From positions 18,476,001 to 18,540,000 of the forward strand of contig JBHGNT010000006.1 in the NCBI GenBank assembly GCA_043228905.1: DNA of 64,000 nt, in the 5' to 3' direction. Within the stretch, counting starts at the first letter, position 1. Each line of letters begins with the position of its first letter. The DNA is from Azolla caroliniana (taxonomy: Eukaryota; Polypodiophyta). Both the position numbers and the translations under genes were made by a program. Positions 11,146-23,300 of this stretch are shown in pieces. The notes under the pieces were generated by a model that saw only the letters and a program-made list of their open reading frames with translations, was not told where the DNA came from and made no database searches.

Positions 11146-12085
11146 AACTATTTGAGACCAATCAAATAGCTCCTTGAACTTTATAGTAATACTAATCAAC
11201 AAATTGTACGATTTTCTATGCATAAGAGTTACCATCTCCTTTACAACCTTCTTCATATTGCCTAAGCAGTTCACAAAGGTATCGTCCACAAACTTTATGG
11301 ACTGTAGATATCATTTTGATGCTTCACAAAGCTATGTGGTTTTCAAATAATGCATGTGCTAGTGTCCCTAAAAGGTTCATGTATCTCAGTTTCTATAAAA
11401 AATAATTACAATTTCTGAAGTTTCTATCAAAAATAATTACAGTTATTGAAGTTGTTAACACTACTATTAAATATCAGAACATTTATAAATAGTGCCACCA
11501 AGACATACTAATGGGATTCGCCAATAGAAATTCATGTCTTACCTTCATCTGCTTTCTTCAATTTTACTGTGGTGTGTAAACTTGTTGAATTTTATTGCAC
11601 TAGTACAGCCTACCAATCATATGGTGAACTAGTGGAATTTACTGCACTGCACACATGGCCAAAATAATTCCTATTGTGTCAAGATATGTGGTCATAAGAA
11701 CCTAATTTCCATGTGTTTTGAGATAGAAATAAAAACACAACTCGTGCAAATGGTGTAGATTGTCAATGCAAAACTTTTGACCCAGTAGAAAAACCAAAAC
11801 TCTTTTTGTAGATCATGTAGATTGTCAACGTGTACAATTCTTGAATGGCATATTTTTTTAATATCATGCAGATTATCATTGAGTACAAGCCTGGGATGGC
11901 TATTCTTTTCATGCACATTATATATTTACATATAATCTTCCTTTTTGATGCAAATTGCACCATATCGGAACACAATTCAGCAGTAAAAATGCACTAAAAT
12001 TAAGATATGGTGCAACATTTAAAATGTCGTACTATTGAATGCCATCTTAGGATATTGTAGGATGCAAGAAGTGATGCTTATGCAA

Positions 12086-15000
12086 TCACTTCATCAATAA
12101 TTCCTTGCAATACTTCACAAGCTTTGGCAGCATCTCTCCAGCTGGACCACATATCATCACATCGGCAACACTGGCATTGCTAGGATTTGGATCACACATA
12201 AGAATCTTCCCCTGACTAGATTTGCACAGATCTACTACAAAGTTTGCCGGTGAAACCTTAAAAACAAAAGACAAATATCATGACATATCTTGTCATTAAC
12301 ATACCCAGCACATCATTTAATAGTTGGTGCATTGAACAAAAACAGTCAATACTCTTCTTGCTTCATCTACCATTATGCTACCCCACATCAAGCCGACAAA
12401 TGCATACAACTCTTTGGACATCGAATTATGTTTCCACAGATTAGGACTAAATTACATTTATACATAACCACAAATATATGTATATATTACAGTAGGCACT
12501 CAAATGTATAGCCTACACATGCAATGCCTAATGACTATGTGTATCAATGGATACTGTTAAACGATAACTCTATATTTCTTCCCTTCTTTCCATTCGAAGC
12601 GTTAAAGTGTTTTTGGTAATGGATAATGTATAGAGAAAACATATATTTAAAATCTCTGAGATAAGAGTTAACATTATTCTGGTAGACTTCTGAAGTTAAT
12701 GAACCAACATTCAAACATAAAAATGATTCATTGACACTAATAAAAAATAACAATTCAATCAACACAAACATTTGAAGTGGTATGTATACTCAGAACACTA
12801 GATATAATTTGGTGAGTTAAGTTTTGAAATTGAAATTTTGAACACAGGACTAAAAGAGTGTTGATTATACCATAAGTGAAGTTCCAACCACAAGCAAAAC
12901 TTTTGTTTTTCTTGAGGCGAGCAGAGCATTCTGTAAAATGCCATGAGGAAGAGCCTCCCCGAAGAGTATTGCATCCATTTTAACTACGCTGCCACAATCT
13001 GGGCATATCGGCACTTTTACCATCTTTATTAAAATTTAACATAAAAATGAAGTTAAAAGCTATTAAAATACATGGTAAACACAGACCATGCAAAGCATAA
13101 CATTTTTTAATCATGAGGGTAATGGCACATCCTATAGATTTATTAAAAAATAGAAATAACTCACCTCGTCCAGCTTAAGTTTTTCCACGATTAGGTCAGT
13201 CGAAAATTTCTTTTTGCATGACATACATGTTGAAGTAGAGGCGTTCCCATGAAGTTCATAAACATGCTTACTGCCTGCAAGCTATATACAAACAAAAATA
13301 TGCTACTGTTTAGCTAGACCATCTCTTCCGTCTTGTCTCAAATTTTCCTCTGATAGTGACATAACTAGGTATTAACATGATGATCAACATGGTAGATGAA
13401 CTTTAAAGAAAAACAATTTGAAAATAATGCTTAGTGTCCCTAAAAGAGATTAGAATTAGCTCTTGTTGCCTAATAATGCTCTTAACAACTGTATCTTTTG
13501 ACAAGACAATCCAAAGCGCCATATCCTTAAAAACTCTATCATTCCATTGATGACATCATTGATTTTGCACAACATCATAATCAAACATATTATGATCATC
13601 GGGCTTCTTAGCTGACATAACTAAACTATTTTTCCACAGACATCCAAAACAATTACATCATCTTCTTGTTTACAGAAGTTCTCACTTACCCAAAAACCAG
13701 CACCTAAGAGGCATCCCTACACATTGTGTCCAGCTCAACACATATACCAAATGTCACCATTCTCATCATCACCACCATTTTCTATATCTTTATAGTCACT
13801 GGATCATGATTTTCATTTCTTTACACATCATCAGTTTCCCAAGCATTACACAAAGTTTAACCTGTCAACAAAACCTCAACAAACTCGGTGACAAACTGCA
13901 ATGTGCTCCTACTCTTTCAAAGTCTCCACCTTCATTTTCTGTAAATTGTTTCACTTTGCACTGCTTCAATTCACCCATGTGCACCTATACAAACAACTTT
14001 CTTCCTTTGCTGCCATGCATGCATAACCCTTGCCCAAATGAGCTGCACACCCATACCATAATATATATGACTGCACTTAATGCCAATATCTAGAGGAGAC
14101 GCCCCTTGTTCAAATAAATATTTCAAACCATCTATATAATACACCCAAATGACCCAATTCCATTTACCATCATTCCAACTCATAACTAAACCACCTCTTG
14201 CATGCCTGTTGTCCTTGAAACTAGAGTCTCAGGCTTCCACTTGATCCTCCAACAACTTCATTTTTTCATCTCCTCCTAGGTTTACCAACAAGGTTTTCCT
14301 TTGTGAATATATGAAATCAACACAATAAAAGCCCCACAATTGCAAACAAAATGTCTTTCCTCAGAGAGCCTTGGGAAATGATGTTTACCATTGCAAGTGT
14401 CATGATACCAAATAAATGGTATATTTTAGATAATATGGGTTCTTCCTTGATCATGCTTGGAATATATTCAAGTTGAGGTTACATCTATACTAGAGCCTTG
14501 AATATTTGAGATGCCTTCATCATCTGTCATGATGTGAAAGACAACTCCAAAATAATAGGAGTCAGCATTAATGAGATTAATATGTGACCTCTACAACAGT
14601 TTGAATAGATTTATGTACCTGGTGGAGGTTGTCAACATTTTGAGTGATTATGCAAGACAACAAACCCAGTTGCTCAAGCTCCGCTAAAGCTAGATGGGCA
14701 GGGTTTGGACAAGCTGAAATCATAGTACTATGCATCTCCACTGCCATCTCCCAAAATAGTTCAGGTCTGAAAATTGTCCAGATTCGTAACATACTTATGC
14801 AGCATTAAACATACACTCACTCACTTACTCTCTCATATTGTATTCAGGATACACCCTACTTGTAAAACATGTTTATATGTGCATGTTTAAATTATCACTG
14901 ATAAAACAGATGGCCCTGCAGAATGTAAAGGTTGAAAGCATGAACTTCTGGTCTGACCAAAACTACATCAATCTATTCTCTCTTTCTTCTTTTGTGTTTG

Positions 15001-17248
15001 GTTTGTTCCTAGTGGTAAGCCATGCTTTTCAATGCTTGTGTACCCCAAGTTCAAATCTAACTAACTGGAATAATTTCCTAGATGCCACAGTGGAATGTAA
15101 GGGTTGAAGGCATCACCTTCTAGTCTCGTCCAGACTATCTTACCATGTCACCAGCTACTACTAGAAGCATTCATGATGTACAAGGAAACATCCTCACCAA
15201 AGTGGAGTCATGACTCAAAAGAAGTCACGACAACTTCACTTTATATACACTTTAAGCCACTAGTTTTAGGAAGCCAGAGTAGAAAGCCATTTTTCTTTTG
15301 TTGCATTGAAAAGTTTAAAAATTTAGAGTAGCTTTGTCAGATCCCATAGATAATTATGGTTTTCTGGAGTTTTCATATAGAAAATGCCCTGAAAGAGGAA
15401 TCTTACCCATACACTATTTCTTTTTTGTATTTATTACCTTATGTTGTGGGACAAACCCTTGTTTGAAGATGTAGTGGTGTCACCCTCTTATTTCATAAAT
15501 GGCAAACATAATGTTCTTCTGATTCCATCCCCCTATAGCATAATTGGCAAATCCATTCTTCTGTAGAGTGGGAAATGTAAACATGGGCAGAGGTACCTAC
15601 AGATGCAAAAGTTCTAGCTCAGCATCTTGGAAAGGAATAAACGAAGATGCACCTTGGATAGTGGTGGTCAAGATGCAAAAAGGAGCACCCAATATGTGAA
15701 GATCGCAAAATTGGAAAAAGAGGTCAAAAGGAATGCTTCTGCATTGCAGAAATGAGCTGTTGCAACATGAATACCTCAGCCCATGCAACAACTCATTTGT
15801 GCAATGCAATAGTGTTCCTTTTGACTTCCTTTTCCAATGCTCACATGTTTAATCGAGCCTTGTTAGAGGGCCTTCCTAATACATGAACCATGCACAAGAA
15901 TGTACCTATCCATAAACCATGACATCTCTTCAAAATGATGAATGGAACAAGGTATTTTGCCAAGACATGTTGCAATACGATGCTCAAAAGACTTGGATCA
16001 CACCAAGGGCAGGTAAATTGACTCACTCATATTTGCAATTACGATTTATCTCATAGGACAATTTCAGTCTCTATACACCCCAGTCCAAAATTGCTTAGAT
16101 TTCCACATCTGAAAATGACTAAATTGGAAAATTAGTGTAATCAGAGGCAATATCCATTTAATTGGATAATGAAAGAATGAGAATCAGCCCCACCATATCT
16201 CTTGATAGAAAGATTGGCCCCTATAAGGCATTCTTTTTACACATATCACTTGATGGAATTAATATCAGACCTTAAATGGATATACATCTATCTCATGCAC
16301 TCTGCAGTGTGGTAAGGCAGCTCAGGACCTCGTCACAGCAGTTCGAAATTGAGATAGGCAGATTGCAAATCTATAGAAGAATGGATCTATTAAGAAAGAT
16401 ATACTAAAACCTTTCCAAACAAGGTTTTGGCCCACTATGCAAGTCAATGTAATAAAAAAACAAATCATACTTGGGACTGTTCTTGCTAGAACTAACAAAA
16501 CACAGAATTATTGGAAAATAATACCACCACAATATTCTTTAGCTTCATCCTTTTGATGCTGCTTAGTTAACCTCTTGTTTGGTCTTCTCGGGCATTTTGT
16601 CCTCTGAAAGGCCGTTAATATAGCTTTCATTCTCATACAAGTGTGTGCGCATACACAAATAGATGAGAGATAAATGTACACACAGATATACAGGGGATAT
16701 ACACACAAACATTCCTAACTTGAACATATATACATAGATCGATAGATATACAAACACACCTTTCTTGAAAGACTTGAAAGTTGCAATAAAGTGCCGGATT
16801 ATATTTAGCCCATAGCCCACCTGAACTTCTGAAATCTGGGATACCTATATTTATATGCAAAGAGAATTTTCATCTCACCTTATATACATACGTGCATACA
16901 CATGTATAGATACAAATACATACATAAATAAATGTATGCAGATTTGAACGGATGCATATCTGCATACGTATATATACCTATGTATGCGTGTACGTAGGGA
17001 TATATGCATACATATATGTATGTATGTACGCAAATAGATATTGTTCTTTGGAGTTCTAATATAGCTATACGTTTAGAAAACAGCAGGTACTTAGTTAGCT
17101 TTGCATTTCATAGATTACCTGATTCAACAGAAATACCAGCTCCTGTGAAGGCAACAATGGGTTTTTGAGAGATGATGTGATGAGCAGCTTCCTGTAGGAG
17201 GACATCTTCCTTCATTTCTGTCCCATCCATGCTTCTATATCTCTCCAT
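12086..17248 (-). CDS. Sir2-family NAD-dependent protein deacylase (sirtuin), six coding exons
   Basis: Coding exons on the minus strand are 17248-17119, 16844-16760, 14766-14619, 13281-13165, 13023-12871 and 12256-12086. All introns are GT-AG, the phases agree, and together they give 267 residues with a TGA stop. Visible features are the NAD-binding GAGIS (36-40) and IPDFR (45-49), TQNVDNLH (113-120), the catalytic His 132 in ELHGN, zinc cysteines 140/143 and 167/170, FGEALP (181-186), GTSLM (207-211) and a C-terminal ADV...GPAGE block. All key residues are intact, so it is probably functional. Sirtuins remove acyl groups from lysine and consume NAD. The wording (ESGIPDFRSSGGLW, PNPAHLALAELE) resembles bacterial sirtuins more than plant SRT1 or SRT2. 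The start could instead be Met 7 (17,230), and an upstream exon encoding a targeting peptide cannot be excluded. Confidence 0.9.
14921..15131. repeat. Short dispersed repeat inside sirtuin intron 3
   Basis: A roughly 40-bp segment starting GAATGTAAAGGTTGAAAGC at 14,921 recurs at 15,093 with a few changes. It lies inside the intron between the third and second coding exons (14,767-16,759). Its function is unknown. Confidence 0.5.
16861..17045. repeat. TA/TG/CA-rich microsatellite in sirtuin intron 1
   Basis: This is a run of imperfect TACATA, TGCATA and TATGTA units between the first two coding exons. It is simple-sequence DNA with no coding value. Confidence 0.8.
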
Positions 17249-17429
17249 ACATATAAAACTGCAGACAAAGAGCAGGAAACAATGAAAATCCAGGAGCAGC
17301 ATAAGCAGGTTTTGTGGCAAATTTTCTTTAACATTGGTCCTCCCTGTTTATTGTAATTACCAATATGTCCACTTTGGAAAATAAAATAAAATCTGTATCT
17401 CCTTGTTAGGCTACTACTCTTAAGTCTTG

Positions 17430-19375
17430 GTTGTCAAATGGTCTAGAGTTAATATCTCTCTCTCTCTCAAAAATCTATGTTTGTTATCGGAACAAGATCA
17501 TAATATAACCCTTGCTATCTCCACTACTTCATTAGCAACAATTCTCAAGGTAATCCACTCAAGTGATGTAATACAAGATAACATAAATCTAGCTCATCTT
17601 AGGACATCATCCCCATCAAACATAGTTTTGAAAATTGCCAAATCAAATAGCCTACGGAGTTGTTGTGATATGCCACAAAGTCCATCAAACAAGAACCCAT
17701 TTCCCATGGTCCAATTAAACCACATCCTCCATTACCTAACCTAGTCAAACACCACCTGATATGATGGGGTGGGTAGAGCTCGAAAACCCAGTTAGGTGAT
17801 AAAAAAACTCCCTGTTACTAATGGCCCAAATTTGTGATATGACCCAAGTGGCTTTAGCAACCAGGCGTGTAATGAACTCATGTTTATCATTTTGCTCAAC
17901 CACTATACAAAAACGTATGTCTCATTCGATATAGGTCTTCATTTTAAAGTTGTTGTCAAAGGCAACCATTGACCATCGCACACCAAAATAACACCTTTGC
18001 ACAAAATGGAATATGAGAATGTCATCCTTCGTCTAAAACTCAACATCACCACTTTACATGTCAAGCAATGTGGCATGTATCCAAAAGTTCATTTACTAAC
18101 CAAGCTCTATCTTCAACTAACTTATGATATACATCATTAGTGTGCTCCACAAATATTATTTTTTCACTTCCAAATGAACAATCTTTCCATGGTTCCTCAA
18201 CCACCAACCCTAGATTTGAGAAATTTGGACCATGCAATGCCAATATTGATAATTGATTGCCAAATATAACCATATCAATGTGGTATGTGAAACTTATCTA
18301 GGACTATCCAAAAGGCCATCATTTTCCTACACGACTCTAAGATAACATCTTCTGTAGTTACTAAGACAAGCTTTGCCATTAGATTGAATTGTGAGTTGAG
18401 ACTTCCTTTTTCATCCCAATGTAATATCCTTGAGGTTACCAACACCTCCGCTGCCAATGAACCACTATCTTTTCTGTACTCCGAGAGTGTCCAATTAAAC
18501 AATCCCAAACATCGTTGTCAAGAAAGTAGCAATTGTGAAACCATCACAGATATTGAATATTCAAATGCAAGAGTATTGTTAACAATATGTCACCATGAAC
18601 TTATAATTCTCATTTTCCCATGGTATGAACCAACCTTTTCCACAAAATGACCAATTATTTCTAACAAGGTTGAGTACCCAAGGACATACCTTTTAAAAGG
18701 TTGAATCTACAAGCCACCATATGATCTTCTAAATTTAGTAATGTAGCTCCCCCTAAATGTTTTGGGGTACATGCATTGTTTCATGAAACCTAACTCATAC
18801 CAATTTTTGAATCTTTCTTCCACAATGTATATTTAAGTGAATTAGCCAAATGATCATGTGATTTCTTTGTCCATGGTAATAATGGCAAAAAACAAGAGAT
18901 CTTTGGAATCATTATTGCTTGGACCAGTTTGAGACAATTACCAAACGGCCAGACTTGAGACTTTCAATTCATAAACTTGTCTAATATTGTGTTTGATATC
19001 CAATTCAATTGAGATGATGAGATATCAACATCTATAGGGTAACCTAAGTGCCAACACACATTCCCTTGATCTAATATTTGGGTATACCATCCAATATCAA
19101 CCAAATCATTGTTAATGCATCTAATAAGCATTGACTTTGGCATATCTATATGCAATCTTGATGCCAATGAAAAAACATTCCACACCTCCACAACTTTAGC
19201 TATATTATTAGGGACAACTTTGAGAAATGAAAACGAATTGTCTGTCAATGCTTGAGCTATCAATTGTTTCTCAGATGGGAGAGCTAAGGCCAATTGTTTC
19301 CCCACATGTTGAATCAAGTGTGTAGCAATAAAAGATAACAATGGAGTCAATGGGCATCATTGTCTAAGTGACCTT
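17430..19375 (-). pseudogene. Decayed LINE (non-LTR retrotransposon) reverse transcriptase and C-terminal region
   Basis: The best piece, 18,964-19,350, reads on the minus strand like the middle of a LINE RT: SFIATHLIQHVG, LPSEKQLIAQAL, a damaged catalytic box (LTDN for the usual ADD), LASRLHIDMPKSM, then WHLGYPIDVDISSSQLNWI. Further left, translated fragments resemble the LINE C-terminus (KISCFLPLLPW; and a PKHLGGATLLNLEDHMV-like block split by stops). Stops are frequent throughout. This lies just upstream of the sirtuin start. Its right edge is cut by copia C at 19,376. Confidence 0.7.
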
Positions 19376-19772
19376 TGTTGAGAGACAAGCTCAACATTGG
19401 GTGTGTAACCCAGTGCGTAGACTGGGTGCATAAAACCGTGTGCACAATATGGTCGTACCGGTGAGTAAACCGAGAGGCCGTTAGAATGTTATTCCTTGTA
19501 AGGAATAATTTTGGGAGTAAGTGTAGGATGCTCATTTATGAGCGGTCAAGTACTATAAGTACTTGTGTCAGCCCAATAGTCAAGGCTTGTATAAAAGGTG
19601 CTCATTGAGCATGAAGTTTGTACAAAGAACATTCAGAGAATTATTTTTTAATATAGTTTTCGGTTTCTGCTCTCTCTCTTTCTCTGTGATCTCCGTTTTA
19701 CTGAACTGTCGTACTTCCAAACCGTGTACTCTGTATCTTTCGCATACGTTTCCGCACACATATTCTTTTACA
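19376..19772 (+). repeat. 5' LTR of element C
   Basis: 397 bp, bounded by TG and CA. A TATAAAAGG box is at about 19,591. It ends directly before the PBS. Confidence 0.9.
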
Positions 19773-19784
19773 TGGTATCAGAGC
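19773..19784 (+). promoter_or_regulatory. Primer binding site of element C
   Basis: TGGTATCAGAGC, complementary to the initiator methionine tRNA 3' end and directly after the 5' LTR. Confidence 0.95.
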
Positions 19785-19846
19785 ACGAGGGTTGAGACTC
19801 CTTTGCAGCCGACAGAAAAGATTGCGATAAAGACCGAGTTAAGTTA

Positions 19847-20960
19847 TTGTCTTCGGAAAGGATAAGTCAGCAATATGGACAGAGGAATGGGAAGCTCAAC
19901 AGGAGCAACTACGCATCTTGGTCGTACAAGATGCACCAGTACTTGCTTGGTCATGGTTACTGGAGTTATGTCGAAGGAGCTAATGATACAACACCCAAAT
20001 CCACACACAGAGATTTTTCAGCTCGTGTTCTACGTGAGCGACCAGCTCTTGAGCTAAATTCGGGATGCTAAGACGCCAAAGGACGCGTGGACGAATCTCA
20101 AGGGGATTTTCGCCGCTAGCACAATGGCCAGGAAGCTTCAGCTCCGGCAGGAGCTCAGTAATGCCCAACAAAAAGATCTGTCTGTGGCCGATTAGACAAC
20201 CCGAATCAAGGAGATCTGCGACTCTCTCGCCTCCGTCAACGTGAACATCAAGGAGGACGAAATGGTGCAGGTTTTTCTTGGAGGGTTAGCGTCAAAGTTC
20301 GGAGCATTCCAAATAGCAGTCTGCACAAGGGAGAACACGCCTTTGTTCTTTGAGCTTCAGTTGATGTTGCTCGTGGAGGAAAATCATGCGGGTGCGTTGA
20401 TGAGTATGCATGCCAACGACAGGATGTTGTACATGGAGGAAGATAGGCCCCGTAGACGTGGCGGATCAACGCGCAATGGAGGCAACCGAAAAGAGCAGAA
20501 CGTGCGGCATAATCGAAATGTCGGAAGCAGGGGGAGTCATAGCGGCGTCGGAAGCCGACAAGAGAAGGTCGCGACAGAATGTTGGTATTGTGGCAAGAAA
20601 GGCCACACAGAGAGCAAGTACTGGAAGACAAGAACCGATTCAAACAAAGCCAGATCGAGCGGAAGAAACGTAGGAAGGCGTCAAAAATCGCACTACGCCG
20701 AGGGCTCCGAACGAGCTGGAAATGGATCGGGCCCATCCTTCGTAATGAAGCACAAGGTCAATTCGATGACCATGAACACCTCGAAATCGAGCGAGGTGTG
20801 TTATCTTGATTCCGGTGCGTCAAATTATATGACAAGTCATGAGGAATGGTTCTCGTACTTGGAGAAACCGGAAAAACAAGGAGTGGTCGAAACGGGAGAC
20901 AACACTCCGCATACCATTGAACATGTTAGTGAAGTTCCCCTCAGCCACATCGAGTAGAAA
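19847..20960 (+). pseudogene. Element C gag and protease
   Basis: The capsid begins near 19,875 (MDRGMGS) but shifts frame early. Its motifs NYASWSYKMHQYLLGHGYW appear in the frame of 19,847-20,071, and a stop interrupts near 20,195. The longest open piece (20,241-20,957) carries VQVFLGGLASKFGAF, a zinc knuckle with its last Cys changed to Tyr (CWYCGKKGHTESKY), and an intact protease motif YLDSGASNYMT at about 20,811-20,843. Confidence 0.85.
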
Positions 20961-20969
20961 GGGAAACTC

Positions 20970-22473
20970 ATGAACGTGTTGCACGTCCCGACAATAACCA
21001 AGAACCTGGTGTCGGTTGGTCAGATCGTCCACCAAGGGATGCAAGTTCGATTAACGCACCTCGGGTGCTACATCGAAAGGGAAGGCCAAGTTATCACGCA
21101 AGGGCGCCGTAAAGGGAGGATGTTCATCCTCGACACCAACAAAGCCGGAACCGCATTATTCACAAAAGGACAGAAGGTTGAATCGGATATCGACCTATGT
21201 TACAAGCGGTTCGGCGACGTTAACATCCCACAGCTTCGTGAAATGCAAACGAACAATAATGTTTTCAAATTGCCAAAATTTCGGAACTGTAATGGCCAAG
21301 TCTGCGAAGCTTGCCAACTCGGGAAGTAGCACGGATTTCCATTCCCCAATGCGTGTAATCGTAGTCGAAATCCGTTGTATTTGATCCATTCGGATGTGTG
21401 GGGACCGGCACAGAATGAGAGTTTCGGTGGTAGCCGTTACTTCGTAACCTTCATCGATGACTTCACTCGACATACTTGGGCATGTATGATCGTGAAGAAG
21501 AGCGAAGTCTTCGCGTGTTTCCTGAAGGTGAAAAATCTTGCGGAAAGGGAAATGGGGCGTAAGATCAAATGCCTACGGTTTGATGGCGGGAAGGATTACT
21601 TTTACGACCTGTTCAAGAGTTATCTATGGAAGGAGGGAATTCGACGTGAATTCTCGTGTAGATATATGCCGGAACAGAATGGCGTAGACGAGCGGAAGAA
21701 TCAGACAATTGAAGAAGCGGCCAGGGCAATGCTTGAAGAAAAGCATATGCCGAAGTTTTACTAGGCTGAAGTCGTAAGGACAACTGTTTATTTGCAGAAT
21801 TAGACTTCTGCTAATGGAGGAGTGTTGCCGCATGAGTTGTATTTCGGGAAGAAGCCAAACCTGGCACACTTGAGGATTTTCGGCATGTGTTGCGTATGTG
21901 CATGTGCCGAAGGAGAAGAGGAGGAAGTTGGACGCCAAAGCCGAGCAGTGTATCTTGGTTAGCTATTCAGACGAGCAGAAGGGGTATAAGTGCTATAACC
22001 CCCGAACAAAGGAAGTTCGTGTAAGCCGAGATGTCATGTTCGACGAGTCCGCTTCGTGGTACTTGCCTTCACCTCCAATACCTCATGACTCCATTCCGAA
22101 TTTTGAAGAAGAGGTCAACGAGGACGAGCTGCCTCCCCGTGATGAGGAAATCAGAGCTCTGACAGAGAGTCCGATCTCATTTTGGCTAAGTGGGTTGAAT
22201 GAGGGGTTGGGCCGAGATGGCAAACCAAATGAAGAGCCGACGAGTAGTGGAGACTCGGCTATCTTGTCCCCACGTAAAGAACCGAGGAGACAGTTTACGC
22301 GTAAAGAAAAATGGAAGAAGAAAATGTCGGAATATGATTTCAGCAGTGCGAAGTCAGATCAGAATGAATCTGACTTCGGGCCAATTGAAAAGGAATCTCC
22401 ACGGAAGAAGTCGAAATTGGCCGAAAAGGACGTGAAATCGGGTAATCACGAATTACGCCGATGTACCACCTGA
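20970..22473 (+). pseudogene. Element C integrase and spacer
   Basis: The pre-integrase region (20,970-21,329) ends at a premature stop. The core (21,375-21,764) has FVTFIDDFTRHTW, CLRFDGGKDYF and PEQNGVDERKNQTI, giving the D, D, E residues. Further stops fall near 21,763 and 21,803. The C-terminal part and acidic spacer continue in 21,898-22,473. Confidence 0.85.
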
Positions 22474-23300
22474 AGAACCCAGTAAAAAGATACGGGTACA
22501 ATGAGTACATGGCGCATCATTATGCGTACATGACTCGAGTGGTAGAATTGCGTGAGTCGGAGAGCTACGCAGATGCGGCGAAAGACGCAAACTGGCGTGC
22601 CGCGATGGAGGAAGAGATGTGCGCATTATCGAACAACAAGACTTGGGACCTAGTTGATGCACCGAAGGGTGTGAAGATGATGGGATGCTGATGGGTGTAT
22701 AAGGTGAAATACAACACCGACAGCTCGGTCAATTGATATAATGCCCGTTTGGTGGCGAAAGGCTACACGCAGAAGCACGACGAGACATTCGCGCAAGTTG
22801 CGAAGATGACTACCGTGCGAGTTCTGCTAGCCGTAGTTGTGGCGAAGGGGTGGCATCTATATCAGATGGATGTAAAGAATGCGTTCCTGCAAGGTGATCT
22901 TGAGGAATAGGTGTACATGGTATAGCCCTGCGGATTTCTATCTGAACTGAACACTTCGGCCATTCACCGATTGAAGAAGTCACTATACGGACTTAAGCAA
23001 GCCCCGTGAGCTTGGAACGCGAAGATTACGTAACGGTTGCGCAGAATGGGGTTCACGATGTCCAAATTAGACTCTTCATTATTTGTTCGGCAAGGTAAAC
23101 TTGGACCAGTTAGCCTTCTACTATATGTTGACGATTTAGTCATCGCCGGTGCCGACTTGGAAGAAATCCGCCGCGTGAAGTCTCAACTTGCGGCATCATT
23201 CAACATGAAGGATCTTGGCGACCTTCATTACTTCCTCGGGATCGAAGTAATCCGTTCCCCCGAAGGTATATTGATCAGCCAATGTCATTAAACGTTGAAC
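22461..23300 (+). pseudogene. Element C reverse transcriptase
   Basis: The pre-RT block (22,461-22,691) is followed by RT motifs including [15 protein letters not shown] and KKSLYGLKQAP, each close to an in-frame stop. 23,037-23,291 holds LLLYVDDLVIAGADL with an intact YVDD catalytic box. At least four stops make it non-functional. Confidence 0.85.

Larger units (their letters stand above)
9096..12085. other. Gene-poor, AT-rich stretch between the copia cluster and the sirtuin gene
   Basis: I see no convincing coding region here; the open frames are short and without known motifs. It holds two local repeat structures, listed separately, and a loose repetition of a short segment around 11,390-11,470. 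The last few hundred bases before 12,085 are probably the sirtuin 3' untranslated region. Confidence 0.5.

Noticed and set aside
12290-12511. Plus-strand ORF inside a sirtuin intron
   Set aside because: It has no motifs and lies within the AT-rich intron next to well-supported exons.
12086-17248. Bacterial contamination as source of the sirtuin
   Set aside because: The coding sequence is split by five GT-AG introns with consistent phases, in AT-rich plant-like DNA.
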